The translations under genes and the position numbers were made by a program. DNA of 64,000 nucleotides from Epiperipatus broadwayi (Eukaryota > Onychophora > Udeonychophora > Euonychophora > Peripatidae), in assembly GCA_028023455.1 (NCBI GenBank), contig JAQFVV010000023.1, positions 1,320,501 to 1,384,500 of the forward strand, written 5' to 3'. The notes under the pieces were generated by a model, which searched no databases, was not told the DNA's origin, and worked only from the letters and a program-made list of their open reading frames with translations. This document shows positions 47,040 through 60,674 of the stretch, in pieces (position 1 is the stretch's first letter; each line of letters starts with the position of its first letter).

Positions 47040-49990
47040 CGTTTTTAATAGGTTGAGACCATACTCTTACAATATAGATTGTATACTAATGTCATTATAT
47101 CTTTTAATGGTGAACTTGACACATTATTGTCTAATTTACAATCATCCTCTGTCATAATAATTAATGATATGAATATTGAGTTATTAATCAAGGAGTATAA
47201 TTCTACTTGCACAAACTTAGATTTATTGTATAGTTGTGATTTTAGTCAGGTAAAATTTTTATCTACATGTATAACACTATCATGCAAATCTTTACTTGGC
47301 CATATATTTATTAGACTTGATCAACATTTAATTATGAATCTGCCTTATCTGAGTTAGCCATTGCAAATCATTTTGCATTTATTTTGAAATTTTCTGGCTT
47401 TATAATATTTCAATTATCTACAAGTATGTTGATAAACTGTCACATGTTAAATTAAATAATTTATTATACATACAGAGCTGGGACTATATTTTTGACTTAA
47501 ACAATGTAGGCAGATTCTTTTTACAATTTCAGAATGTTTGTATTTCTTCAATTAATGAAGCATCTAATTGAATAATAAAAATAGAATCCACTCTGTGTGG
47601 ATGTGATCAGTTAATTGACAAAATTAATTTGAAAAAGCATTTAATAAGAAAATTAAATTCTATATTAAAATAGCAAAATCACATTATTAAATGATTTTTT
47701 TTTTTAATAAAAATATTCTGAAATGGAAAACAATTCTTTGATGAAACAATCCTCTACTTAAATTAATTTCATTAAAAATATGGCAATGAAAATTATGTTG
47801 CTGATTTTTAAAATAATTTCTTTATGTTACAGATGGTGTCCTCTATTAGTGATTTAACTTATGAATTTATGGCTATTTTCTTTTGTTTGGATGTTTCTTA
47901 TATTCAGTTATCACATTTGATTGTTTAAAAAATATTCATTCTTATTGTGCAGATAAGTTGACTTCAAAAATTTTTAAAAGATAATGAGTTTATTTTTATA
48001 CCCATTCATTCTAGTTTACTTATTAATCTTTCTTTGGTCTACTGATGTATTTCCTGATTGTTTAAAAGTTGGTGTTATTATGTCCTTTTTTTATAAAGGT
48101 GATTCATTAGTTCATTAACATTTATAGGCCTATTGCAATCATTTTTTATTATTGCTAAGCTATTTAAAATGATGGTCAAGAATAAAATGGTTATTCTTTA
48201 ATGAGACTAATGAGATTTTTATACACCAGTTTGGTTTTTTTTAAGTACTTTGGATGCTCTTTATAGTTATGATATACAATTTTATATTATCAATAGATAA
48301 TAGTTCTAAGCCAGCAATTGTCTATTTGGCTAAATCTAATGCATTTGACTCTGTACATTATATAATTCTTCTAAATTCTTTATATTTATATAGTTTTGGG
48401 AGTAATTTTACTTTATGGTTAAAAAGTTATCTATGGAGGTTATTGATTTGGCCCCCAAAAGCTGATCCCTTTCACTCCTGAATAGAAAGCTTCTATCCTG
48501 GAGAGTGATTTGAGGCTGAATGGCCTGCATCCCTTTGTGATGACTCACCTTGCTCTTCATGATTATTGCCCAGACCCTGAGTTTTATGGAAGTAACCTCC
48601 AATATGAAGGGCCGATTTGGTCATACAAAGCATGGACAAAGGATTAGATCTATCGTTGAACTGTATAAGACATGAAAGTGTGGTCACCAATCAACAAGAT
48701 ACTATTCCGGACTTGTTCCTTGTTGATATGCTTCATATTAGTCCTTTTAGCCGGTGTCAAGCAAGATATCAGTATTGAACTTTCATCCCCCTGATTATCA
48801 TTAATATATTCGATGTTTAACTGTTATCATGTGCTGTAACCAAATTTCTGAATAAAACATTCTATATTTTATAAAAATAAAAAAAAATACAAAAAAGAGG
48901 CAAATAAAATACATAGTGTTATTAGTGATTTTAAACTGGCTAGTCATGGAGTTGCATAGGGGTTTGTATTTGGCCCTATATTATATATATAAATGATATT
49001 TTTAGTTTACCCTTGCAATCTTTGATGTATGCTTTTTATGGATATGGCATATATAGATTATGCTTAACTGTTTAACAGTTAATCATAATTATGTGAGAGG
49101 TATTATCTTTTCATATTCACTTAATATCATTATTTTTAGTCAAGATAATGTTCATTGCAATAATATTTGTACTTGTAGTAATAGTTCTTATTGATAGCTT
49201 GTTATTTGGATTTTTTTTTTAATTTTAGATTATAAGTATATTGTATAATATCTCTGTTTGGTGGATGTATTGTTACTCATCATGTGTACTATTTTTGGTA
49301 GACTTAGTATTGACTTCTATGCATGATATTTATGATAATTTTTGTGCATGATCTGTTGTAAAGTTGTATAAGTATAGAATGATTATTAATATATATATAT
49401 ATCATCATTTCTTTTTATATCGTAAACGTTTGTGTTATATACTCAATTAGCTAAAAATTTTCAGTCACTTGTGTCAGTCTATTTCATTCTTTTGCTTCTG
49501 ATTATTCATTAGATATTTTCCATGTACCATTTTATACATTTAAATAATACTTAAAACTTTGGTTTGTATTTTACATGGAACAATATGTTTTATTTATTAT
49601 TGCATTAATTAATTTTAGATAGCTATTTTTTACATTTATAATTTATTGTTAGTAATTCAATGTATGTTTAGTATACCCTGCAGGTTTTGAGTGCTATGAT
49701 TCTGGCCTTAGTGGTCAAAAGTATGTTCTGCAAGTTTTAAAGATCTCTAATAATCTTTTCTTTTTCAAATATTTAAAACTTATATTATCTCTCTTTTTTT
49801 TTTGTAATTATTTTGGAATTTAATGACTCTTACGAATGACTCCTAGCAGAAGTCGCTTATTGTTTGAAGTTATTGTAATTTTTCTTATATATTTTATCTG
49901 AAACAAATCCAATAACAGCTCGAATTTGTTACTTTACAAATCTGTCTAGTCAAATAAATAAATTGTTGTGTCTGTGTGCATACTAGATAT
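47040..49990 (+). pseudogene. CR1/Jockey-like LINE, decayed, with an insertion
   Basis: Weak endonuclease-type sequence starts about 47040. Reverse transcriptase blocks are clear but shifted: VFPDCLKVGVIMSFFYKGD (48048), YRPIAII (48124), FKMMVKNKMV (48165), then AKSNAFDSVHYIILLNSLYL and WLKSYL (48328-48433). After an insertion the same enzyme resumes with ISDFKLASHGVA, GFVFGPILYI and NDIF (48925-49005). Known relatives read DLSKAFDTVDH..LL..L, WxxSYL and GVPQGSxLGPxLF.IYINDL. The FADD catalytic box should follow near 49030 but is corrupted. AAATAAATAAATTG near 49955 may mark the 3' tail. The copy is non-functional. Confidence 0.65.
48438..48890 (+). pseudogene. Polyadenylated retrocopy of unknown transcript inside the LINE
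   Basis: A sharply less AT-rich block splits the LINE reverse transcriptase between WLKSYL and the next conserved block. It ends with AATAAA (48851-48856) and an A-rich tract 15-30 bases later (48871-48888), the marks of a reverse-transcribed mRNA. One frame (about 48490-48635) reads SDLRLNGLHPFVMTHLALHD, YCPDPEFYGSNLQYEGPIW before stops. I do not recognise the parent gene. A target duplication is not clear. Confidence 0.55.
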
Positions 49991-49999
49991 AGTATATAC

Positions 50000-50525
50000 A
50001 TCGTTTAAGTTTACCGGTATAGGTAATTAAATGAAAAAAAATTTCTATAGATTTTTTTTTTTGATTTATTGAAAATTATATAAAGGAATTGTACTATGTA
50101 AAATTGAAAAAAATTAAATTATGGTTGATACTATGTAATGCAAGAAAGAAAAATAGTTTGTTGCACACAAAAATTTGAATTGCATAGTTTATAAAAATAT
50201 AAAATATTCTGTGACTCTTTCTGATTTTCCTTCTGCATGGAATTTTAAATAAATAATTTTTATAGTAAACTGAATGGAAAATTTAAATAAGTTATTGAAA
50301 AATTGGGTTACTAAAATAAAGAAAATTATTGCTCAATTTCGAAAGTAGGCAATGATTTTTTCTTCCTTCCTATCACTATTATAAAGTTTTAAAAAAGAAA
50401 AAACAGAAAAAATATTTATATATTTTATATGACAATTTAAAGAATGAAGAAATGTTTATCAATAAGCATAGGTTAAATCTTATAACTATGTTTTGATAAA
50501 TTTGTTATTTGGAAAACATCCATTG
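50000..50525. other. AT-rich DNA, no gene seen
   Basis: Nothing recognised beyond low complexity. Confidence 0.5.
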
Positions 50526-50790
50526 CCAAATTTCAATTTATTCAATATTTAGATATATTGAATATGCATTATAGTTAATTATTAGTATTAACTTTGGCAT
50601 TAAATCCCACATATTACTTATTATAACATTAATTGTTTTCATTTTATTTTTAAAATTTATTTTATTAATAAATCTATTAAAATTTAACTCCATTTCATAT
50701 CTTTTTCTCGCAATCCAAATTTCAATTTATGCAATATTTATATATATTGAATATGCATTATAGTTAATTATTAGTATTAACCTTAGTTTA
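50526..50790 (+). repeat. Tandem pair of a 70-90-base block
   Basis: CAAATTTCAATTTAT...TATATTGAATATGCATTATAG...TTAGTATTAAC occurs at about 50527-50595 and again at 50718-50785. A related single copy is at 52105-52170. Confidence 0.8.
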
Positions 50791-52469
50791 ATGAATCATT
50801 AATGCGTATTAATCTTTAAATTTTTAGTTAGTTATTACTTAGTCAATTCTGGGTTTCATGTCTCTCCTTATTCAAAGCCAGCTCACAGATGTCATTTATA
50901 GAGTGTTAAGTTGGTCAGATCTGGGATCTAAACATCCTGTTTTGGTCAACTTTAGTGTATTTGCCTGGACTCTAGGTTTTGTTACATGAATGTACAAATC
51001 TGATTGTCACATAGGTTTTTTTCTTCCAATTCTGGTGCACCAACATGTGGCTTGAACTATTTCTCACATGACCATGTACACCAAGATGGAGTCTATACTA
51101 TTTCTTATGAGACCCTAAGTAAAAATATTTTTCTCTAATTCTGGCACACTAGCATGGGGTGTTAATATATATCCATATTTCCTGAGATCCATGCAATTCA
51201 CTTAGCTTATATATAAGTAAAAATAATAATTTTTTTTCTCCAATTATGCCACTTCAACATAGACTATCAAATTATGTACCCAAACCTTTTTGCATTTCAA
51301 GCAATTTCTTTGGTTTATAAAATATATATGTAAAGCAATTTCTGATTATATATATGTAAAAAAAAATTTTGGTCATATACATGAGACTTCAATTTTTTTT
51401 TAATATATCTATTTATCATGTAACTGTTTGGGTTGTGTGAATAAATATATCATAAATTTAGGTAAAATATGTCAGCCAGTTATTTTTTTGTGATTCATAT
51501 TATTTAATCATTAGAATTGATTTTATATATTGTTTTATTTTCTTGCTCACTGGTGACTGGCACCCAAAGATGACTTGAATAAGGTCATGAGCCATCTTCA
51601 TATAAATTTTGTCATCACGAGTATATGAAAATTTAAAAGGGAGATAATCATTATTTTAAAATTTTTGAAAGTTGTATTGGAATCCGGCAATGAAATGAGA
51701 AAGACTGGGTTAATAAATATATATATATGCTCTAAATAAAATTAAATCTGGCATAGAAAATCAAAATACAGTCATGAATTCACAAATTTCTACAGGGAAT
51801 AAGCAGCTTGGAGTGGAAAGAAACATGAAGAGGTATGGCAGATAATTTTTTTTTTTCGTATATTAATTTTTTTTCATATATTATTATAATTAGTGTTAAA
51901 TTTTGTCTTGATTGGAAATACTATGCAGGTAGCATGAGTTAGAGGGAAAGAGGAATTAGGGATAGGAGAATTTAGGATAAAATGTGTTAAACTCCACATA
52001 TTATTTATTGAAACATTAATTATTTTCATTTTATTTTAAAATTTATTTTATTAATAAATCTTTTAAAATTTAACTTAGTTTCATATCTTTTTGCTCGCAA
52101 TCCAAATTCCAATTCAGTCAATATTTATATATGTTGGATGTGCATTATAGTTAATTATTAGTGTTATGTTAATCTTAGTTTAGTTAATCATTAACATCTA
52201 TTAACCCCCTTTAAATCTTTGATTAGTTATTATTTAGTCAATTTTTGTGTTTCATGTCTCTCCCTGTTCGGAGCCAGCTCTCAGATTAAAATAAGACCTG
52301 TGTGTAACCTCAGAAATGTCATTTGTATGATGTTAAGTCATAGAGCACTGGTAACTAGATTGAAGCTTGGTTGGATGTGGGATCTAACCATCTCATTTTG
52401 GTCAACATTAGTGTATTTTCCTCACCTCTTCATTATGTTACATGAGTGTACAAATCTGACAGTTACAAT
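50590..52469 (+). mobile_element. LTR-like pair (element I) with a short interior
   Basis: About 50590-51012 and 51975-52469 are direct diverged copies, sharing TCATGTCTCTCC, GCCAGCTC, GGGATCTAA, TTTTGGTCAAC and TGTACAAATCTGA. The right copy ends CTGACAGTTACAAT, close to the LTR C2 end CTGACTGTTACAAT. The left copy is followed within 25 bases by a sequence like a primer-binding site (51033). There is no coding frame in the interior (about 0.95 kb). The true 5' limits are unclear, and this could also be two separate solo fragments. Confidence 0.5.
51033..51050 (+). other. Primer-binding-site-like sequence, start of a three-fold repeat
   Basis: TGGTGCACCAACATGTGG resembles the element A primer-binding site. 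Diverged versions recur about every 100 bases (51142, TGGCACACTAGCATGGGG; about 51245), each preceded by TTTTCTNCAATT-like bases, so it forms a small tandem array. Confidence 0.4.
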
Positions 52470-55400
52470 ATATGTATTTTTAATAGTTAACTTATTTTTA
52501 TTATTAATCAATCTAGTTTATGTTTGTTTTTTAAACTCACTTCAATCATTATGATATTAATATCTGTTATGTTATTAATATCCACACATTTGAGAAATCA
52601 TGCAATCCACTGTAGTATATACAGTGATAATGGTAATAATTTGTAAAAGTTGATGATCGGACATTTATAAGTTTCCAGAAGGTTTGGTGCCTTAAGTTTC
52701 TTTTTTAAATTGAAACTAGAAAAACAAATTAAAATACTTTTGGGAAGAGTTGTACTTAGTTAGTCTTCAATGCCAGGTTATCATCATAATCATCATCATA
52801 GAAGTTTGGTTAATAGTATTGTATATATTCAAATTTAATCATTTTATTTGAATGTGTATTATTCATAACATAAATATTTATTTTTTACATCTAATGTTCT
52901 ATTATATTTGGAGCAGTCAAAAATTGTCTTTATAACATATTATTTAATAAATAAATAAAATAAATTATTATTGTTGTTGTTGTAAGGATACATCTTTATT
53001 AGATTAAATATATGAAACAGGTAACAAATAATATGTTGTCAAAAATGAATATTATGAATAATTTAAATATAGTTTTCATAGAAAAGGTAGAGCCTACTTG
53101 CATTATAAAAATTGAGATTGATGTTTTTCATAAAAAAAAAAAGATTCTAGAATAGAAAGAGATCAAAAGATAGCATAGCAAGATGTAGAATGAATATTCA
53201 TGCCAAAATCCAGCACAGGATATATGTGGCCATATTTGTGTTTCGTAGATTAATGTATGATATAATCATTAAAAATTCATTTTTAATATTTTTGTTTTCT
53301 TTTTTGTTGTTGTTGTTTGTTTTTCTCTTTCTCTCTTCCTCTGGAGTTAAGATTATCATATAAATAATAGTCAATATTAATTATTTATTGGTCGTTTATT
53401 TTTGCTACTATTTTGTTCAAATCTCTTTCTGTTTTTATATCTAATCATTGAGTTTCAAATTTCGTTTTATTTTTCTAACTTCATTTGTATTCCGGTAATT
53501 TTTCTTGTTTTATAAAGTAAAAAAAGAATAAGGGAGGCATTTATAATAATATTCTTTCCAATTTAATTTATTATTTTATTTTGCTATCTTTATGATTCAA
53601 CTAATATGTATGCATAATTATGATAATTATGAAAATGGCAGAAATGTTGAAAAATTATTAGTAATGTTATAATGGATTAGAAGTTAATCAAAAACTTGAC
53701 TTGAAGATTCAGTGCTTACTTGTAACAGCACGAATCTGAAAACTCTTCTTTTTAACACCTCACTGTCAATAACTTGAGGAGCTTCATCTTAATTATTACA
53801 AGTCAGTGAAATAGTGGGGAAAAGAAAAACTAAAGTGAGAGGAAATATTTTTTTATTAGGCACATTATAAAAAATAAAAATAAAAAACAAAAATATTCAA
53901 CATATGTAATATAATTTTTCAGTAAAATTGAAACTGATGAAAATAGTTAAAAATATAGATTAATTTAATGAATAAATATATTGACTTATATATTCATATT
54001 AATAATGTAAGGAAATATTATATTACGATGAGATAGTTCTATTTTTAATGTACTAGAATAAATAGTGATAAACTACCACTTACTATTATTAGAATTGATC
54101 ACAGTATCCTTTCGATTCATCTTATTTTTAGAAATAAAAAAGAATACTTTTACATATTGGCTTACATATGTATGTGTAGAATGATGTTTGTTTATATGAA
54201 TATATAAAGATATTATACTACTTTTTATATTTATTTAAGAATTCCAACAATAACGAGCATGTGTATGTGTGTATATATGTATTTATATTATAACTGATGA
54301 AATGTTTCTTAACTGCAAAGTCTTGACACCACCTTAGCTTAACCAAATTATAACTGTCAAAACATTAGTTTAACTTGTACTAACTGGATAATTATAACAA
54401 TAATAACTCTTTAGTGTAACGGAATATTGATATCTACGAAAACACTATAAAGTATGTATTAATAAATAATCATATCTGAGGACTTTGAAATTAAAATATA
54501 TAAAATGTGAATACGTAAATAGGAATAAACAAATCTAATATTTATGTGTACGGCTAGCGTATTCTAAGTTTTCGTAATATATATAACAAATCTAATGTTA
54601 TCTCAGGGTTTTTCAAATATTATTATTAGATAATAGATCTTTATCATGGATATGGCTAAATAACAAAGGGTATTTTTTTTAATCCAACCATATCTTCGAG
54701 TAACTAAGTACTATTATCTAAATTGTATGTGTGTTAATATTAGCGAATAATATATCTAACGTAACTTCTACAACAGTGTAACTTTAAATAAACATACAAT
54801 AATATCATGTGGCTATATTTGTTTATTAGGTGATGAATGTAAAATCATGAAAGACGGAAGCCAGGTAATTCAATAAGTGTATAAAATCACTTTATTAACA
54901 ATATATATATATATCTGCATATAAAATATAATGATAATAATAATAAATTAAGTTCTCAGCACTATAAAGATAAATAATTTCCAGTGATATTAAATGGAAG
55001 CTTTATCCCAATTTCTCTTATATTAATAAAATGCATATGTGTATTTCTCTATTAATAGTGCCCCTTCCTTTTCCTCCATCATCTGGCATCATTCTTTTTA
55101 TGCACTTCCAATGCATTAATATGTGCTAAGTTTTGAAAAATTTTCCAAAAGTTTATTTGGTTGATTATGGTTGTTCATATTTATTGCATTAAGAAAGTTT
55201 GCCACTTGCCCAATCGTCTTTCTGTCAATACTCAGAACCATTTGCTCAATTGTAAAAGGTAAATTATGCCATATTAATTCTTATAATCTGATCTTCAGTC
55301 AAACTGCAGACATTCAACGTTCTCAACTTGGCCATTTGTTTCATAAAGAACTGAGAATATCTTTTAGTACCCCCTATATAAAATCTCTCTTGCATTATTT

Positions 55401-56760
55401 GAGAATTAATTATTTGATGTTTAATTCATAATTGAATAAATTTTGAGTTCCACACACTTTTCTAAATGTAAGGTAACTAAACTATGAAAGCATTTTAATC
55501 CAAAATATTTTTAAATATCATTGTAAGTATGATTTTCTTATTAAAAGTGGCATAGATTATAATGTACAGATTATCTTAGATTAAGACCTTCATTCTAGCG
55601 TTATAATATATACTTATTAACCCTACCGATTTTCACTATTTTTCTGACAACTTTCTTTGTTCTCACTAGATTTAAGCTTTCAACTTTCATTTTGTTATTA
55701 AACCTTTATTATTTACCAGAATATAATAAATTTGACCTCATTCAATAGATATTTTTGTTTAGAAATTAAATAAAATTTTAAAAATCACATTTGATTTCTG
55801 CAATTATTTAAAAATATATACTTAATTCATAACCAAATGTAATCATGTCATCAAATTTTAGGTGGAGCCGATTTAATTTATAAAAGGAATGAAATCTTCC
55901 TTGTTTCAAATTTGATTTACAAATCTAAACAAATTTTTTTTAATAACTATTAAATCTATCAAATTAGGCTTTCAAAGTTTACAAATTTTTCATAATTTTT
56001 ATGATATTGCTAAATATAATACTAATCAGGTGAATGACCTCATTTTGTGGTTAGCAGTTTTTTCTGCGATTATAATCTCTATAATAACAATATTTAGAAG
56101 AAATTATTCTTTTTTATTTAAAAATAAAACATTTCTGTAAAAATGTATATTAAATATGCTTACTTTTCATTTTTAATAATTATTACATAATTGGATTATC
56201 AATATAATCATAAACTTTCCAAAAACTGAAGTTTTTACACCACTGTAATATTTTCTTAAAGACCTATTTTTTTGAAGTGAACAGGCAAGGTTTGAGATCT
56301 GAAATATATAATGGGTATCCATCATCGGCAGAGCTTGCGATCCTTTGTTGGCTTTCCAAACCATCTATTGACTTTTTTTGTATTTAAAATATTAGAAAAT
56401 ATACATGAATTTTAAAGCCATAAAAACAAAAAGTGTTACAAAATTTTCAGCAGAGGGTAAAAACGCACATTTAAAATTTAAAAAATTGAAGCGTCTCTCT
56501 TGCATTCCAAAAGTAAATAAGGTTAAATACTGACCAACACTAAGCAAAAAAAAAAACCAACAAAATTTTACTAAAATTCTTCCACAACCATTTTGTTTTG
56601 TGTGTGTGTATATATATATGTTATACGTTTAGATGAATTTCACTTGAAAAGTTCTATGAGTTAATATATGAAACCATAGTTGTGGAAGAATTCTAATAAA
56701 ATTTTATTTTTTTGGATAGTATTGTAATGTTATATGAATTTCTATTTTATATATGCGTAC
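52470..56760. other. AT-rich DNA, no gene seen
   Basis: Low-complexity AT-rich sequence with short microsatellites (ATC repeats about 52785-52800, TTG about 52970-52982, TA 54897-54912). No coding domain recognised on either strand. Confidence 0.5.
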
Positions 56761-56762
56761 AT

Positions 56763-56790
56763 ACACACACACACATATATATATATATAT
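56763..56790. repeat. CA/TA microsatellite
   Basis: CA repeats pass into TA repeats and stop directly at TGTAACC. Confidence 0.9.
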
Positions 56791-58000
56791 TGTAACCATA
56801 TATTTGGCCCTGTGGGTTAAATATAAGCTGTAATGCTTTAAAAAAAAATTTTTATTGTAATAAATAAATTTTCTTATTACTATTAAATTATAAAATCTTA
56901 GCTAAATGTTTTAATTTATTGATTAAAACAATTTATTCAGTATATTATATTAACTATTAGTTACTTAAAAAATACTAATTAGATTATTTAATGTTTAATT
57001 AAAAATAACAAGTTAATAGTTTAGATCTAAATAAGAATTAGTTTAAAGCCTGTTTGTTTTAGGTATAGGCAATTAATAAAGTTGTTTTATTCTGTATAAA
57101 ATACAGTTATTTAATTTTCATTAGGATCTCTATTTGTTAGTTTTAAAATATATGGTTTTATAATAATAATTTATAAAATGTTAGCTTATGTAAGAGTTAT
57201 TTAAAGTCTGAGTTTAGATATATTATGTTTAAATATAATTAATTGGATAAGTTTACATTTAAATAAGTTTTAATAGGAAAAAGGTTAGGTTAATTGCTTT
57301 TAGAATAATGGTTATATCTAATATATATGTGCGTGAGTAATGGTACAAGTTTTTGAATGAATGGATCATTTAAACAGGAATTTATGAAAAGCTGTATTTT
57401 ATAAAATAGTGTACATTAAATAATTACAACATTAAAAGCTTTGAAATAAAGTAAAATAAAGAGTGTATGGTGAGTGAAAACTAGGTCATTTAAAAATGTA
57501 AGTAAACAAGTTTAAATTAGTTAATATAAATCATTTATTTAATAATTAAATTGCAATTGATAAAGTTCAGTATCATTCTAGATATCACATGATTAAATAG
57601 TCTTGATTGGTAAAGTTCAAGGCAAGTTAATTATGAAAAGTTAAAAATATGCTAATAGTTTATATATCCCACTGCAATATTTAAATTAGATTTGTTGAAC
57701 TGGGTCATGTGATATGAATTGTGAAAAAACACATACAGGTATTTTGATATAAAAAGGAAAAACCAGTAAATTATTATTTAAATTAGTATTGAAATTATTA
57801 CTGAAATTGTTTTAATTTTAGTAATTGGATTTTGTTTCACTATTTTAAATCGGTTTAAAAATTTTAGTTGATTTTTTTTTATCATTACAAATGTCTGAAT
57901 AGAAGAGTTAAAAGATTATACATTGTGGTAATACTCTAAAGTATATGTTTGACCAGCTTATCAAGCAATAAATCATAGCAAGATGCTAAAAAAATCCTAT
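56791..58000 (+). mobile_element. Putative LTR F, 5' part
   Basis: It starts TGTAACC directly after a TA microsatellite, as do LTRs A and B, and has TATAAAAAG at 57748-57756 about 955 bases in. No GTTACAAT-type end, second LTR or primer-binding site was found, so this rests on start motif, location and promoter only. Confidence 0.35.
57748..57756 (+). promoter_or_regulatory. TATA-box candidate of putative LTR F
   Basis: TATAAAAAG followed by GAAAAACC. The same octamer core is used in LTRs A, B, C2 and E. Confidence 0.35.
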
Positions 58001-59253
58001 TAATTTTTAAAGGAGTCACTGGAAACTGATTACACATTAGGAAACATATGTTTATTTTATCATTATTCTAAAATGTTAGTTAATTTAAACTTTGGCTATA
58101 ATAATTACTTTTGACACTTTAAATAATATTTTAATTTATTATTGACATTAATTTTTTTTATTAATGAAGTACTTATTACATATTTGATAAAACTCTGATC
58201 TAAAGTTGACCAATTGATGAATAATTTATGAAAGACAATCACTCTTAATTTGTTTCAGAAATACATGTAAAAGTCATTATACTTGTCTCAAATTAAGCAT
58301 ATATTAATGATGAGTTATTATAGAAGCAGTAACTGTATCAAGAATAAAAGCAATTGCAATGATTTGAAATAGTGCTATATAATTTTAAGAAAAGAAAAAG
58401 TCATAAGAATTAGCTTTTTTAATACTTTGAATAAAAGACTTTATTCATTTAATTTTTGACTAATGCAGGTAACCTAACATTGGATTGATATAATTAGCCA
58501 TTTTGAATTCATCTGCATATATTCCCAAATTGCTTATTTGTTTTTTGTTTTTAATATATTATTTTATTTTAAAGAAAGAAGAAATAATTTAAACTTATGT
58601 CACACTTAATATTATTAAAATGTGTGAACTTTATAATATGGGACTTTACAAAGAACTGTTATTGCTTAGTATCCTCTATTTGCTCATGCCACCTCAAATT
58701 TATGCTTTAATTGTGAATATCATTCTAAAGGAATTCCTACTCTTAATTATGATATGTATATTTTTCTCTTCTCAAAAGAAAGGCTATTTTGCTGTATTTT
58801 CTTAAAGAAGATACAAAAGGACTTGTATGAAATGGGATTATTTTTATTGGAAAGTAAGTCCCTAATCTGAAATGGTAAAACAAAATATTTATCATATATA
58901 GATTGTAACAGGATTTTTCCTCTTTATGATTTATTCTTTTCATAATTATATTTATTATTTTATGTTATTAGATCATATTAATCTTTATATTTGCTTTTAA
59001 GACTCTGTGGTCAGACTGAGATTGAATAATATATACAAACTGGTGGCCACCTTTTCAAACTGAGGCACAACCTCATGACTACAAAAAGCATGATACATCT
59101 CATGGGGATATTTATAATGAGTTTTAACCCTACAGGCACCTCAGGAGACAACATTAAAATGCTTCAAGCACTTGACTCTTGACTAGCTATTGAAACATGA
59201 GACCAGTATAACAGATTTTCTGAATAAGATTATTGATTTAAACCCATAGGTAA

Positions 59254-59255
<2 letters not shown>
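58001..59255. other. AT-rich DNA, no gene seen
   Basis: No coding or repeat signature recognised. Positions 58990-59220 are slightly less AT-rich. Confidence 0.5.
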
Positions 59256-59293
<38 letters not shown>

Positions 59294-59312
59294 AGGGAGG
59301 GAGGGAGGGAGA
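59256..59312. repeat. GA then GGGA microsatellite
   Basis: A GA run (to about 59287) passes into six GGGA units. Confidence 0.95.
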
Positions 59313-60674
59313 CCATGCCAATAATTTATAACATATTTATTAAAAGATAAAAAAAAACATATAAGGAATATTTAAACATTTAAAATATAAATATGAACAC
59401 TTATTAAAACTATGATATTTTAAAAATCATTTGCTTATTTACATATAGTTAAATGTTAACACTATAAATGAAATTTAAAAGTTCACACTAGAAATGAAAA
59501 AGTTCTATTTATGACATCTAAATATATTTACCTAGGTTTTAACACAGCATCTTGGTTATCACTCCTGTCTTCTGATCCTGTCAAATTCATAGTGGGTCTC
59601 AGTTAGTAGTAGCTGATCACTTTCTCCAGACTCAGTATACTATTGCAAGGTCTGGTTTTTGTAGATTTAATTCATGGCAGGTAAAAACATCAGTAAATAT
59701 GAGTCAGAGATAAGGTGATGGAAAACACACAAACACTCAGCTCTGGTTTAACAATGCACTTTTCTATCAGCATGAACATATAACGATTGCTTTATCTTGT
59801 TGGATTCAGCCATTTTAGCAAAAGCTTGTAGAAATCTTTCATAGACTGCTTGTTAATTCTCTGGAGACTGACTCAGTTTCCAACTAACCTTGGTCAACTC
59901 TCTGGTTACTTAACTTTATGAATTTTCTGTAAACTCTTTAGTCAACTATTCTTGTAAAACTAAGTGGTTTTCTTCTTTTTCTCATTCTTTTGCTTCTTTG
60001 ATTTTTCAGCTGCTGCACAATCGGCACTAGTAGTTTGTATACTCTCTGACTCCACCCATTGCTTGAGGCCTTATCCACGATTATTAATTCATTTGATCTT
60101 TATTTTTATTTTTTAATTAGTTACATTTTTTTGTTTTTTTATCTTATATTTTTAATTACACAGAAAATTAGTAACTATTGTTATTTAATCAGTTTGGAAT
60201 TTATGTCCAGAAACTGATTACATTCTGTACAAAATTTGTTTTTAATTATATGTTAAATTTTAATAAACAAAAGAAAGATAAGTTATAAACAGATAAAACT
60301 CTCTATATGTATTGCCACACACAGCAAGCTAGAGTAATCAATGGTTTCCAGAAGACTTGTGCATAAAATCCCCATCTAGTGCCTACTCATCCAATATCCC
60401 CAGACTAGTTTCTAGCTTGTAGCTTTTGTCAGTGATGAGCCTTGGATCTGAGAACACTGCATTTAGATCTTAGAATCTAATGCAACCCTCTAGCATTCAC
60501 ATTTTATTTACACTCAACTACAAAACTACCATGTTTTCAATTTAAGAAAACTGATTTCAGACTCATATAGCTATCTACTTTGTTAAGCTGGGTTTGAAAA
60601 CATTATGTGTCTGATAAATTCATGCTTTCAAACTGATAGAAATGTATTTTATAAGTGCTGATTTTAGAGTTGGT
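59313..60674. other. Mixed-composition DNA, no gene recognised
   Basis: Positions 59530-60080 are clearly less AT-rich than the surroundings and 60300-60480 mildly so. No domain, splice pattern or repeat partner within the window was found. It could be an unrecognised repeat. Confidence 0.4.

Noticed and set aside
52785-54912. Regular repeats suggesting a CRISPR-like array
   Set aside because: They are simple microsatellites (ATC, TTG, TA) without spacers, in an animal-type genome.
55171-55431. Open frame of 86 residues
   Set aside because: No domain. The sequence is AT-rich, and there is no evidence of expression or conservation in the window.
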